A DNA stretch of 64,000 bases from Cycas panzhihuaensis (GCA_023213395.1 CM041465.1:190905741-190969740); one strand, 5' to 3'; numbered from the stretch's first letter, positions 11,847-23,720 are shown. Made by a program: numbers and translations. Notes: a model not told the origin generated them from the sequence alone.

Positions 11847-11865
11847 GTCCCCAGTATGGTCGCCA
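11847..11865 (-). promoter_or_regulatory. primer binding site of Tat-B
   Basis: Minus strand TGGCGACCATACTGGGGAC directly after the LTR end. It has the TGG start required to pair with a CCA tRNA end. Fourteen of 18 positions fit my memory of the complement of plant tRNA-Arg(ACG); the four central bases do not fit. Confidence 0.75.
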
Positions 11866-14357
11866 ATGAAACGCTATCTGCGGGGTGGTATCTCTATATT
11901 TAACAAGAGAATGGATTATGCAAGACTAGGTTGGGCTAAACAACAAGGACTCGTAGGGCATCCGTATGTCAGAGTGCAGATTCGGGACTTGCAGAGGTGC
12001 CCAATTGCTTCTAGGTAGTTCCAAAAAGTGAGGCCTTCCTACCCCTTGGATGGCCGGGAAGAGGAGGAGAGAGCCTGTCACGTTGCGTCTTCTTAAGAAA
12101 GTGAGAAGGCAACACGAGAATGAGAATGTATATATAATGTGGTATCTAGGTGTAGGCTGGCCAAAAGGGCAGGGTGTGGGTAGTTCTAACACGAAATGAA
12201 CTATCTAAATATACTAGATTAACCACTAGATAAAAGATATACAAAGCAAATGTATGTTCTTTTCCTCTTTCAATTTTCTATGTGTTTCTTACTATGCAAG
12301 CATGTGCAGAAAGAATAACACCATAAAGAAAACATGCAAGGATAAGAAAAATATCTAGACCTGGCATCTGAATGGAGCGCTACGTGTCTCTTCACTTCCC
12401 GCTCCTTTTTGCTCTACTTGTTGCTCATGCGAAACCAATCGGTAATGGATGCCATGAATGATATAAGAGGGGCTAGCTTACCTCCCCAATGGATGCAAAA
12501 AAAATGAATGGTACATAACGGAAAATGACAAAAAGCACCAAATATGGAATTAACCTGCAATGGGTTTATCCCATATGTGACTCCACGAATGCAAGATCCT
12601 GCCAACCAAATAGACAAGTATCTCCCTCTCGGAAGAGGGGCCACAAAATAGATCTAATACGTATACTAAACTTAGAGGAAACAGAATCAAACTAAGTTAA
12701 GCATATGCATTATTGTTTAATGAAACAACATTCAACAAAGTTTCCACAAGCAGTTACCGCAAATGACACCCAGACAAGAGTATAGCCTCAGAATGGCTAA
12801 CTCACCCACGGGAAGTCTCCACTTAGCCTCAGGAAAGGAAAACAAACTCACAGCAAGAACACAAGGCAACAAACAACGAGAAGGAAAAAGGTAACTAAAA
12901 GGTATGCAGGCACCCAAAGGATGAGATGCTACAGACAGCAAATTGTCCAACTGGGTGGGTGGCAAACTATTAACTGGCAAGAAGCAGTTTCAGGGCTTAT
13001 GCGATGCCCAAAACCAACAAATGAAAATCTAAAACTAGCATGGCAATGGGCTGCCAACATTGATTTAGATTCAAAAATAAGCCTCCAAATTCCCTAACCT
13101 AACTTTTAGAAAGACATGAAGGTGTAAAGGGAGAGAAAGTAAGGGATGGAACCCTTGGGGAGAAGGGCAGAAAGGGGGACTGACCCCACCTTCTTCCCTC
13201 TAACTTCCTCTATATTACCCCTTTATAACAACCACCCAAAAGCAAGCTAGCAGGAATAATAGGGGAGCACTATGGTGCACAGGAAAGGAAAATAGTGCTA
13301 AACAGGCATAGCAACCAGAAAAGCACATAAACTAGGAATTTACTCACAAAAAATGGAAACAAATAGCATGCATTTCAAAGTAAATATAAAGGTACCTTGT
13401 TATGAAGAGAAGAAGCATGAACCTGCTGGAATATGGTAGGAAAAAACCAACATTCAACAAGGTATGATGGCAGGTTTAGAAGAGAAGACAAATGTGTGAA
13501 AAATCCTGTGAGTTGGGGCCCTTTGAAGCTTGTCCTTTTGGGAGACCTTGAAGAATATCCTCTTTGTAGCTTTAAAGACCTGCAAATAGATGTTAAGTTT
13601 TTTGTTCCTTAGCATAAGAGACAACAATAGTCTCTCGTAAAGAGCAGCAGAGTCTTGTTCTGTAGCAGTTTTCTATGGAACATTTTGTAGAGTTTTTTGT
13701 AAAAAATGAGCTAAGAATCCTTGAAAATGAAGAGGAAGTTTAGTTTTATCCCTTGCTCACTGTAAGTAAACATTGGGGATGTCAGGGCAATTCAAATGTA
13801 CAGGTGCCACATAGCAGTTCCATGAAAAAAGTGAAAACTATTGCGTGATTTTAAAAAAGTTTTTCAAATAGGCGTACCATGGCAAACGTTGCGGTACCGC
13901 TAAGTTTACAGCAATACGAGACTGGAAACAAAATTAAGGCCAAAACAGGGGTTTGGAGCTAAATGAAGGGCAAATGAATTAGGTCTCAACCAAGGATAAA
14001 TTAGACTTGGAAGAGACTGCAACATGAGCAAGGTGTCATAAAAAGGGCGAGCATGACTGGCTGAGGCATCCCGAGTGGTCGTGGAGATGAGGTGGGTGGT
14101 CGTGCGCCATATGGGGTGTAACATTCGCCGAAGAAAGCCCCTATTGTGAGTTGTCATAGGCTGAAAGGCGTGCGGTAACCACATGGAAAGTGATCAAGCA
14201 AGAAGATAATGCAAACATATAGATGTTAAGTAAACATACGTCAGGTAATCTGTACCAAGTAATCTCAGTCAAGCAAGAGCAAAGAGAAGCGAACATATAC
14301 CTGAGCTTACCTGAGTCGATGTGTCTCGAGTCCATTCCCGGTAGCTGGGAAACAACA
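11866..14357 (-). repeat. 5' LTR of Tat-B
   Basis: On the minus strand it starts TGTTGTTTCCCAGC at 14357 and ends ...GTTTCA at about 11867, about 2.49 kb. Landmarks near the start (GGAATGGACTCGAG, GACTCAGGTAAG) match the start of the Tat-A 3' LTR (near 6950), and TTTCAGCCTATGACA matches Tat-C2 (near 48090). A TATA-like TATAAAG sits near 13227 (minus). No second copy is in the window. Nothing coding is recognised in it. Confidence 0.8.
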
Positions 14358-15300
14358 TAATACAACACTGATTGTCCTTGTCTTTACCTCAAATTTCTTA
14401 GTACCTATCTATAACTTTATTGCTACATAACATTTAAAATCTCTCCTAGAATTTTATAGTTATCTTCTACCATATCTTCTATTTCATATCTAATCATGTA
14501 TAATATACTAATAGTACTCCCCTTAGGGTACATACAAATCCTCCTTCTATATCTCCTTCATATATAATTTTTTTTTTATGTAACTCATATTCTCAAAGAT
14601 ATATAGAGGCTCAATAACATGCATTATTCTATTGAATGTAAGATAGGTAAAAACACTTTTACTATAATAACTTAATGACACCATCTTTGGAGGTGTCTTA
14701 ATAAGTGGAATATTCACTATTTCTATGTTAATAGACTTTGGTAATAACTTTGAATCTAGTTTTGTCTCCTCACTTCCCTTGAACAAGAGGTTATTCCTTG
14801 GTGTTTTCACATGAGTTATCCCTTTTAAACTAGGTATCCAAAAGGCTAGTGTTATTTGAATTAAAAAATATACCATTCCCTAGTTCTAGTAATGTATTAA
14901 ATAACTCTTATGTAAAAGAGCTTTCCAAAACTACCTTAGGAACCTCCTCTATATTATTTTTATTATCACTTGTGCTTTTTAATCTTTCCTCCAAGCTAGA
15001 GTTCTCCTTAACCTTCATTAGTATCCTTATAGGGTTAGATACATTAGCCTTAATTATTTTAGGAGTTTGTTCTACTACCGTAGTGCCTTCCTCACTTTTG
15101 ACAATTCATGGTGTTGACAACCCACTTCTCTCTAATGTTTAATAGACTTATTCCTTGTCTCACCTCTTAGTAGTATGCCCCTCTCATGCACCCATCCTAA
15201 TCTACTCTCCTTTGCCCAACATATTACCTATAATGACTTGAATCTATAACCCCACTACTCGAAGGCTTCTTAGGTGCCATTGGCAGTTCCCCTAGCTCTC
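14358..15300 (-). pseudogene. Gyp-D: gag N-terminal region of an old Ty3/gypsy element related to Gyp-H
   Basis: On the minus strand an ATG near 15285 opens MAPKKPSSSG, similar to MPPKRPSKVG at the start of Gyp-H gag (55490). Further on, 14876-14547 is open and contains PRNNLLFKGS and FTYLTFNRIMHVIEPLYIF. These align with FNNPLF and FGKLVFNDISDAIEHMYLC of Gyp-H. So this is the first part of the same kind of gag. Stops interrupt it and Tat-B has landed in it at about 14357. No later domains are present in this orientation in the window. Confidence 0.65.
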
Positions 15301-15829
15301 ATGGTTTACTTTAAAACTATCGTCACAATGGTAATTAGGGTCCTTTGGTCTTTAAGCATACTATCTCACCCCTCCTAAGGATTTAGAATATTCTCTACTT
15401 AAGATTTTTAGCAATAAAACTAATGTTGATTAATAGTCTAGCACATTAGTTATCCTAAAAATATATATTTATTCACCTATTGTATGTTCTCAATACCTTC
15501 ATATCAATCTCCTCATGCCTCAAGCTCTACACACATTTTTAACTTGTTGTTGCATATTAGAACTTATCTCATATACATGAATACAACATATAAAAACACT
15601 TTATGAAAGTATACACATAGAATATACATAAGTATTCCTTGTAACTCAAAATTCCATTAATCAATAACCAATTATAATGCTTTAGAAATGTCTCACATAT
15701 GGGTATGCTTGAATGCCAACACTCACACTTAAGAGAATGCCATATGACTCAATGAATTAACTCTTATACTAAAATTAACATGAGAATTCCCTATTTATAT
15801 CCAGTGTTAGATCTATATATAATTTTGTA
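15301..15829. other. A+T-rich stretch without recognised gene
   Basis: Probably 5' untranslated or LTR sequence upstream of Gyp-D on the minus strand, but I found no second copy, primer site or protein match to support this. Confidence 0.3.
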
Positions 15830-15879
15830 AAGAAGAATGAACCATATTAAGATCAAGCATTGTTACTACATTCCACAGT

Positions 15880-16480
15880 GGATATAAGGAATAGAATTTA
15901 TAGATCAAATTGAAGAACTTGTTACAGAAGCTAAAGATTCTACTCCAAAAGTTAAAGAACTTATTGTTGGATATGTTGATTAAGAAGATGAATTCATATA
16001 GGATATTGATGCTCATTTTATAGATGATCTTGATGATGTTGATTCTTCTATTGAAGTTTTACCTTCAATTATTGATATTGATTCAGTTGATATTAATTAT
16101 TCATATATTGAGAAAAGTGAAGATAAATAGGTTATGTTTGTAGCTATGATTGAAGATATTCTTTATGTAAAATTTGATTTTTAAGATGTTGTTGGTATTT
16201 ATGAAGATGGTGACCTATAAAATTTCCTATAGGATCTATATCAAAATCAAATTAGAGCAACTATGATTTACTATATTTTTTATATAATGAAGAATATAGA
16301 TTTGCATACTAGAATGAAAAATGTCAAGTTTAAGGATCACTACTTTTAAGAGCTACTATATCAAAGACATCATTATAGTATTGAAGTTGAAAATCAAGTT
16401 GAAGACATCATCTTCAAGACATTTCTAAGGATAAGGCATTGCAATTTCAAAAGCAATATCTAATTTCTCAAATATGCATT
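15880..16480 (+). pseudogene. acidic C-terminal region of Cop-E gag-like protein
   Basis: With stops ignored, one frame runs through most of the stretch and is rich in Asp, Glu, Ile and Val (QIEELVTEAKD, FIDDLDDVDSSIEVL, IEDILYVKFDF). The stops are mainly at places where CAG/CAA would restore Gln. No integrase, RT or RNase H domain follows before the LTR. The same kind of acidic tail follows the gag domain in Cop-F. The role of such a tail is unknown; I infer only that it belongs to the gag product. Confidence 0.5.
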
Positions 16481-16514
16481 AAGGGGGAGTGATGAAATGT
16501 GCATTAAGGGAGGG

Positions 16515-16740
16515 TGTTAAAATAATGATGTATAATACACATTTGACTAAGTAATACATATTTAACCAAGTCAATTACAAAGTGGTGGGTCCCTCACAAA
16601 TATAAGTTTGTAGTATATAAATACATCATCTTGTTAGCATTTAATATAATCACATCATATGAGATCATTTTGTATTATTATTTTGTTCTATCAATATAAT
16701 GAAGGTATTATTTAATACCATTTATGATCCAGTTATTTTT
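16515..16740 (+). repeat. LTR of Cop-E
   Basis: It starts TGTTAAAATAATG after the purine tract, has a TATA-like AGTATATAAATAC near 16610, and a transcript-end-like stretch with TTTTGTTCTATCAATATAATG near 16681. The right limit is approximate. No second copy was found. Confidence 0.55.
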
Positions 16741-16784
16741 CCATGGTGTTTCATCTTGTTTATTTCATATTCTAATTAATATTT

Positions 16785-17066
16785 TATTAGAACATGCTTT
16801 GATATTATGTTAGAAATGTAAAAGCATAATAAAATATGTTAAACATAATAGAAATAATATATGAATACCAAGATCATAAATGATATAGATCATGATATAC
16901 TATATAGGATATGATTCAATATATATTCTATTATATACTCTAAATGTCCTTAATATAGTATTATTTTATCTTTAATATGGGTTTGGTATGGGCTTGTTAT
17001 TGGCCCCAACTTGTATGAGCTATCTCCTAGATAAATATGTATTATTAATATTTTAATATTCTAATA
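16785..17066 (-). repeat. 3' LTR of Cop-F
   Basis: On the minus strand it begins TATTAGAATATT after a purine-rich tract. Copy of 19565-19855. The first dinucleotide is TA where TG is usual, as expected for an old copy. Confidence 0.75.
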
Positions 17067-17109
17067 CTCCTTCTTAATGCATATTTTGTTATATTAATAT
17101 ACATTTAAA

Positions 17110-18264
17110 TTTCCAATGCTTAATTCTTGGAAATTTCTTGAAGACAATATCCAGTACTCATACTTTATCTTCAACTAGGTTTGGATCTTCAACTTGACTT
17201 TGTCATTTTTCAACTTACCTTTGTCATTCTTAACTATAGTGATAATGCATGTTGATGTGGTGATATTTATTGATGTCGATAGACCTCATTAGATCTAGAA
17301 ATACAAGTGTCTCCATTAGCTATAAAGAATATCCAAAATCAAATTGAAATTCTAGTTCAATATATTAAATCTTTGTAAATAGAATCAAGAGGCTTGTTTG
17401 TTATGGTTCTTCATGTATCTCTATCCATTAAAATGTTTTAGGAATATATGCTTCAATTTCTTCAAGAACATCTATTTCAACTTCTTTTTCTTCATCTTGA
17501 TCTCTCTAGGTCATCGAAAAAACTCCTAGATTAGACTCAACTTCAATCTCAATCTTTATGTCTTCTTTAACTTTCAAATTATTCTCATCAACTGAATAAT
17601 CAAAACTATCACTTGATTCTTTTATAACAACTTCTTTAGTAATAACTTCTTCAATGACAAATTTGTTTTCAACATTCTCAAGAATAGTAGTAATCTCAAT
17701 ATTCTCAACAATAATATATTTAGTAGTGGATTTAACATATTCAAATTCAATAATAGGTTTATTTTCAACAACATATTCTTTTTCAACAACTTTAACAATT
17801 TCTTGTTCAACAACCTTGTCTTCCTTATCTTCAGGTGTTTGGCTTACCTTTTCTTCTTAGACTTCTTCCTTTGCTTGAGTATTAACTGGAGAATTTTTAG
17901 AACATGATTTGCATTGGTAATAAATATATAAGATGTTCTTTAGCCTTTATGGTGGTTTGTAGTAAAGATCTTTCAATTTGTCTAATACTTCCTTTGTTAT
18001 AATGAATAATTATACTTGCAAATATACATCCTTTTCCAAATACAAAAAGATATAATTGAGTGCTAATATATCCTTTTATATCTAAACATAAGATTTATGT
18101 CTCTTACTGCTATCAACTCTTAATTTAGTAGGTGTTGGTATGGTATATCCTTCACTAGCAATTTTCCATAAATATTTTACTTCTAAATAGGATTTTATTC
18201 TTCTTAATTATATAGGATATTTTTTTCCATAAAGTTTGGGACACACAAGAAGTGGAAATTCCAT
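17110..18264 (-). pseudogene. gag and acidic tail of Cop-F
   Basis: One minus-strand frame starts at an ATG at 18264 (MEFPLLVCPKLYGKK) and can be read to about 17110, interrupted mainly by TAA/TAG where CAA/CAG would give Gln. The first 125 residues resemble the copia gag (UBN2-type) domain: YPI.LRRIKSYLEVKYLW near the start, GYTIPTPTKL, then QKDILALNYIF and ITKEVLDKLKDLYY. The next 200 residues are very rich in Glu, Val, Ile and Lys (KVVEQEIVKVVEKEYVVENK, about 17830-17770). No zinc knuckle, protease, integrase or RT follows. Gag would form particles; the acidic tail has no known function. Confidence 0.6.
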
Positions 18265-19549
18265 TTTACTAATGAATTAACCAAAAATGGATGAAAGAAT
18301 TCATGCACTCCAGTTTATCATGTTCATTTGCTCTTCATAGCTCCAAAAATATGCATCACCTTTGAAGTAACATTTTCCTATGAAAAGGTCACCAAAATAG
18401 CTTAAGTCATAGTCTAGACTAAAGTACTCTAAATTAGGATTCTAAGAGATTAGATAGTTTGAAAATTAGATACCTATTTAAGAAGATATTATGAAAACTA
18501 TAAAATAATCTCTTTATGAATAGAAAATGAATTAACTAGGGTTTAGGCTATTCTATAGATTAGCCCTTAGTCACCAAGGCATTTCATATGACTAGCTACT
18601 AGCAAAAAAGGGCCTAACAGACTTCATATCACATTCCAGTCTAGTTAAATACAAGAAAAACATTGTAAAAAAAATAATACCAAGGTTAAAAATAAAAAAC
18701 CTATACATCCATTAATGCATACCTAGGATGAACATTTATGATTAATGAAATCTATGAAAATTGGATTAAATATTTAAAAGCAATCACCAAAACCTCAGAA
18801 TCTTCTTCATAATTAGGATTATTTACTTGGTTGAGCTCAAACCTAACTAAATGTAGTGATTTTAATGCCGAAAAGTGATAGATGTAGTGATTTGAATGCT
18901 CAGAGGTGACACGCATAGGGTTGATGATAACTTATCATATAAATCAATGAAATAATAGTTGCATATATAAGGAAATAGGGCACTAAAAGTTGGGAGTCAC
19001 TCATTATTCTTCACGTGTCATGTAGGATGCTCTTCAATGGGAATGTCAAAGGGTAATAAGCATTCATGAATTTGTCACACTGGTTTTCTCAAGATGGTCT
19101 ACAATAGTATACACAAGTATATAACCACATAAGTAGGGTTTCATAAATGATCATTATTCATAATCACAATGGAAGAGCGGTGATACAATCACGACCATAA
19201 CACATGAACAAGGTTACTTTATAGATCACTTCATAGAGTTATGAAGATGAACAGAGCTTTAGATAAGGTTTTTGAAAATGATGATAATCACAAATGGACA
19301 AGTCAAATGGACTGGAATAAAGATGAACAATCTTAAATAGAATCACAACTATACTTAAGTGTAAATACAATATTGCAACAAGATGTTAACAACTAGGGTT
19401 TCATCCATAATCTCAAATAGAGTTGAATAGAGTAGAGCATCCTACAAAAGGGGTTCCATTCTTTACAACATAGTGTAATTTTCTTTAATTAATGATAAAC
19501 ATGATTAACCTATAGTAGATTCTTCCTGTCAAACTTCTATTTTTTAATC

Positions 19550-19563
19550 TCAAATCTGATACC
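19550..19563 (-). promoter_or_regulatory. primer binding site of Cop-F
   Basis: Plus strand ATCTGATACCA, minus strand TGGTATCAGAT, directly downstream of the 5' LTR of the element. This is the usual copia primer site for initiator tRNA-Met (TGGTATCAGAGC), diverged at its end. Confidence 0.75.
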
Positions 19564-19564
19564 A

Positions 19565-19855
19565 TATTAGAAAATGCTTGATATTATATTAGAAATATAA
19601 AAGCATAATGAAATAGAATAAACATACTATAAATAACATAAGAATACCATAATAATACCAAGATAATAAGTGATATATATCATGATATGCTATACAAGAT
19701 ATGATTCAATATTTATTCTATCATGTACTTTAAATGTCCTTATATAGTACTATTTTATTTTTAATGTGGGTTTGGTGTGGGCTTATTATAGGCCCTACCT
19801 TATGTAAGATATATCCTAAATAAATGTGCATTACCAATATTTTAATATTCTAATA
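19565..19855 (-). repeat. 5' LTR of Cop-F
   Basis: Direct repeat partner of 16785-17066. It contains a TATA-like CTATATAAGG on the minus strand near 19745. I could not find a matching 5 bp target duplication at the outer ends. Confidence 0.75.
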
Positions 19856-21046
19856 TAAGCACCTAAAGGCATCCTTCTAAAAGGGATAGAACTCCAAAGT
19901 GTAGATGAACGACAAATAGTTCATCAGCAATAAGAAGAGGGAGATGAGGTTCAATACACCTTTTGAGGTTGTATAAAATAATAACAAGAGCCAAGGGCAT
20001 TGGAGGAAGTCCTAATAATACTCATAAAGATAGGATTGCCCAAGGGATGATTCTATAAGTGATAAGAAAGAAAGCAAAGTATATAGTATGTAAATATTTA
20101 AGGTAGAGGCTTGATTAAAATACATAGCCTACACATGGAAGAAGAAACTAACGTCGAGGTAATTGATTATCATTTGGCCACTAAAAGCATGGTGAAGGGC
20201 AAAATCAAAATTTTCCAAGCAAAAGTTAAGAGATTAAACATTGACAGCTAAGCCTTAGAAACTAAAAATGAAGGTTTCAAGTAAAAATTTACTTTAATAA
20301 GCAAAATATATGAACTCTTGTAGGTTTAGCAATTGTAGTATAAGGCTCGTAATGTAGATGATGATTTCATGGCTCTACTTTACTAACCCAAGATAATAGG
20401 AAATAGAGGAGTTATAGGGCATGTGTATTAAGGACATGGTCAAATTAGTCATTTCCCTTTAGATCTTTTCATATGAAGTTAATGACTTAAAGGACATACC
20501 TACTTCTCTAAAACTCACTAGATGACTATAGTTAATTAATCACTAATAGTGTTAAGAGTGAGTTGAATCCACTTAAGTATGTTATTATGAGATCTTATTT
20601 AGAATCCCTATAGACCCAAAATACTTGTTTGAAATAGGAAGAGATCTAACATGTTACTCTAGCATTAAAGTTATCCTCAATGAATCAAATCTTATCACTG
20701 CTTAGTTAAATCCATTGGCTCTAATTTGGCATTTAACATGTAAAATGAAATTTTTTGTATATGGACGATGGAAAGTAATACTTGAACCTAGAGGACTTCA
20801 AGGAGAAAGTATAAGCTAACAGGGATTTAATTGTTCAAGAAAGTATTTGGAATAGTAAGCTTATTGGTCATCAATTAGCCAAGAAATTATTGAGTCAAAC
20901 TAAAAAGCGGCTAGAGTTGAGGAATCTAATCTCTAGTGAGAAGTAAGGTTGATAATTCTAAGGACTGAATTGTAAAAATGTTGAGTATGAAGGACACTAA
21001 TTAGCTCTTTGTTAGTCAAATTACTCTTGAGGGAGAATAATCAAGT
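19856..21046 (+). other. old degenerate sequence, possible coding remnant
   Basis: A weak plus-strand frame near 20135-20380 reads METNVEV-like and KGKIKIFQAKVKRLN, Lys/Glu-rich with stops, perhaps a coiled coil. I recognise no family. GAGGGAGAATAA near 21028 could be a polypurine tract of a lost element. Otherwise I see nothing. Confidence 0.25.
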
Positions 21047-21757
21047 TTGATAGTTAACAAAGTGGGTCTAAAGAAGCAAGTACAATGGTTTTCAAGTAGT
21101 TATGACTATTTTGTAGTAATTGTAATGGTGGTGTTAGGAGCTCTTCACTAGTAAAAACAAGCTATAAAATGAGGAGAAATAAGAATAGAAGAGAGATTAT
21201 TTTAAAATATTTTTGGTTTTTCATAAGAATTTTATTTTGGGAAGAAATTATCAAAAGGTTCCATCCCAAATTAGGATCATAGGTTGCTAAATAAATGTTG
21301 TTGATAATCCTAGGCTATAAGGGGATCATCGTAGCAATATAGGGTAGTAAGTTTAAGCTATCCAATAGGAGGGTATGTGTGAGGCCCACTAATATAGAGG
21401 GAATTACTCATAAGTGTCATGGAGTTAGTTTTTCACTTGCTCTAATATTGTGAATAAAAAATTATATAATTAGTATTGCATGATTTTATTTGTTGTCCTT
21501 CTTGATTCATACTCAGTTGATCAATATATGAAAGTATTCATTCAATTTGTTCATTATTATCCCAATGGTATATTTTTATACTTTACCATTCCCTTTCTTG
21601 TTTATGTGTTATTTTTATTTCGTTATGTTTTATAAATAAATCTTTCCTTTTACATTGTGTTCTTCTCATCATTACTCATCACTACTTTGGGATGCATGAA
21701 CACTTGTAGACCAGTCTAAAATAAGTATTTCTTAAGGGTACAAATTCATCAGCCAAC
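21047..21757 (+). repeat. probable 5' LTR of Gyp-G
   Basis: A TGATAGTTAAC start, a TATA-like GCTATAAAATGAGGAG near 21160, and the end directly before a primer-site-like sequence suggest an LTR of about 0.7 kb. The 3' partner was not found, so limits are tentative. Confidence 0.4.
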
Positions 21758-21761
21758 AAAC

Positions 21762-21780
21762 TAGTGAACGTATTGGGGAT
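21762..21780 (+). promoter_or_regulatory. possible primer binding site of Gyp-G
   Basis: TAGTGAACGTATTGGGGAT resembles the Tat family site TGGCGACCATACTGGGGA with C-to-T and G-to-A type changes. Weak by itself; its position between the LTR-like leader and gag supports it. Confidence 0.4.
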
Positions 21781-21929
21781 AGAGAGGATCCATTCCTAGT
21801 TTTCTTATTTTTGATATTGGAAAAAAATAATGGGTTCTTTATTTTCTTTAATTGATTTTGGAAGATTACAATCCAAAAGATAGTTGAAATACTAAGGTAG
21901 TCACATACTTAACCAGTCAAGTCTTAAGG

Positions 21930-22960
21930 TATTATTGAAGAACTTACACTTTCTTTTTAAAAAAGAAAGAAAAGATAGTCACATGTTTGATTATAAGACT
22001 CTTTTTATTAAGATGAAAAATGAAGGAGATAATCTAACTCTATGGATAACAATGATCCACCTATTCTTAGTATTAATCTTTCTAATGTCCCAAGTAAAAC
22101 ATGGGATGCTTATCCTAAATTCAGGGGAGATGGGGTGACTTTTGGAAAGAAACATTTGGAAAAATTTTCAATCATGTGCAAGATGTTCAATATTAATATT
22201 GTGAATGTAGTTATTTGATTATTCATTAATACTCTAACAAATGTGATTTAAGTCCTTACCCATTGGGTCTATCACTAGCTAGGATACCTTAATGCATGTC
22301 ATCTAACCTAAGTGCCTTAGCCAAAAGTTAACTACTACCTTGGGAAAAGAACTTTCTACCATAAAGAAATAAAAAAGAGAGAGCATAAAAGGATGTGGTA
22401 AGATTTGGCAATATTCTAAGTTTAATCAATTAAAATTACTATCCATCACTAGCTATTTAAATGGAATGGCTTATGGAAGTCTTAGATCTTGATACCAAAT
22501 TCTTAGTGGACTTCATGTTACCTAACAATGTTGAGTTTGCAAAAGTAATTACTTTCAAGTTGAAAGAGAAGTTAATTAAGGTTTACAAAGATCACCCTTT
22601 TTCACCACCCCCAAGAAGGAAGCTCTATGGTAATCCCTAATGCTAACTGTCAAACTCAAGATTTACTAAAGAAAATGAATAATAAAGTCTAATTTTGGAA
22701 TAAACAAACCAAGAATCATGATTCTTGAAATTTGTTTATGACAAAAAGGCCAAGATATGAAGCATTTTATACAAATAATAAAGCATATTTTGATTTCTTG
22801 ATAATAGATGAAAAAAACATTAAGTTTGGAGAGTTGATGGGAAGTTTAAGTAGCACAAAGAAAGCCTCTACTTCAAAATCTACTTCTTCTAGTTTGGATT
22901 CAAATATGATAACATTTATTAGAGAAGAATAATTCAATCTTGATATAATTAGCTTAGAAG
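21930..22960 (+). pseudogene. gag of Gyp-G
   Basis: Around 22100-22210 one frame reads YPKFRGDGVTFGKKHLEKF, followed by a Met/Ile-rich stretch. This is the pattern at the start of the gag domain in many plant Ty3 elements (Pro-Lys-Phe, Gly-Asp-Gly, His...Phe). Downstream pieces (LNGMAYGSL, VEFAKVITFKLKEKL at about 22525-22575, and an open stretch 22732-22932) keep the same direction. Many stops, and no clear zinc knuckle. Confidence 0.5.
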
Positions 22961-23199
22961 TTGTAATTAGAGTACAAGCTACTAGGTAAGGATGGCATGA
23001 CATGGAAAAGCATGGATCTAACCCATTTGATCTTAAGGTTCCTAGTACTTTATGAAGAATATAATGCTTCCTAAGGTACTCAAAAATCTTAGAGTTTCTC
23101 CCTTATCTCAAAATACAAATAATCCTATGTATAAAGCTTTTGATAGATTTCATATCCAAAAAGGATAAGCCTATACTAAACTATAAAGCTACATAAGTA

Positions 23200-23720
23200 G
23201 AAGGAGAGAGTAACAAAAGCCTTACATGCAAACAAGCAACAACTCCATGCCATGGTGGAGAAAGAAGTAATCGAAGCTGCTAATATTCTTCTTAAATATC
23301 AGATCACTTTATTTTATATCTCTTTAGATATATATCATAATTTTCTTTTATATAATTATATCATATACACAAGAGCTTCATACAATATGATGCCCTATGC
23401 AATCATGAAGGCCTTAATCCTAGAGTGCAATAAAATTGAGTAGCACATTCAATCTTTAAATTTTAAAGTAGTGATTACTATGGGAGAGACCAAGCATTTA
23501 GTAGTTAATATGATTGCCTACCTCTAGATTTCTATAGTCATCTATGTAATGGCAGTGGACATGCCTCGTATTTATAGAATGTTGCTTCAATAAGAATGGG
23601 TCTATGAAATAGGTATCATACCAAATACTAAGATTGTAAGTAATACCTTCCTAGTTAGTAAAGATTTGATTGCTCTTCCCTATGAAGATAAATTTTAAAT
23701 CATGTGAAAAAAGAAAGATA
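23200..23720 (+). pseudogene. protease region of Gyp-G
   Basis: The frame 23252-23720 runs through EVIEAANILLKYQITLF, ARASYNMMP-like sequence (TRASYNMMPYAIMKAL, about 23363-23412) and VITMGETKHLVVNMIAYL. The segment around RASYNMMP occupies the place of the retropepsin active site (Asp-x-Gly/Ala-Ser-x-Asn-xx-Pro), with the catalytic Asp position occupied by Thr or Arg. The frame lies between gag and RNase H, where protease is expected. Inactive as written. Confidence 0.5.

Larger units (their letters stand above)
9498..14357 (-). mobile_element. Tat-B: Tat-type element, 5' half, minus strand, truncated by Tat-A
   Basis: Read on the minus strand it gives a 5' LTR (14357 down to 11866), a primer site (11865-11847) and gag (11603 down to 9498). 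Gag stops abruptly at the 3' end of Tat-A, which lies in the opposite direction, so Tat-A most likely jumped into Tat-B and the rest of Tat-B is left of the window. Its G+C content is between that of Tat-A and Tat-C. Confidence 0.85.
15830..16740 (+). mobile_element. Cop-E: 3' end of a short copia-type element
   Basis: An acidic coding tail (15880-16480) is followed by the polypurine-like GCATTAAGGGGGAGTG, a second AAGGGAGGG, and an LTR starting TGTTAAAATAATG at 16515. The end of the coding tail (GTTGAAGAC...TCTTCAAGACATTTC...GGCATTGCAATTTC) aligns with the same place in Cop-F, so the two are one family. The left limit is not defined, and no 5' LTR is seen. Confidence 0.6.
16785..19855 (-). 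mobile_element. Cop-F: short non-autonomous copia-type element with gag only
   Basis: Two direct repeats, 16785-17066 (282 bp) and 19565-19855 (291 bp), share motifs such as GATATGATTCAATAT, TTTAAT(A/G)TGGGTTTGG and ATTTTAATATTCTAATA. On the minus strand the primer-site-like TGGTATCAGAT follows the 19565-19855 copy and the purine-rich TTAAGAAGGAG precedes the 16785-17066 copy, which sets the orientation. Only 2.5 kb lies between them, and it encodes gag and an acidic tail but no integrase, RT or RNase H. It is therefore a TR-GAG-like element that would need enzymes in trans. Confidence 0.75.

Noticed and set aside
17654-17860. Ser/Thr/Ile-rich plus-strand frame as a secreted protein
   Set aside because: It is the reverse of the Glu/Val-rich tail of Cop-F gag, which is continuous with a gag domain on the minus strand.
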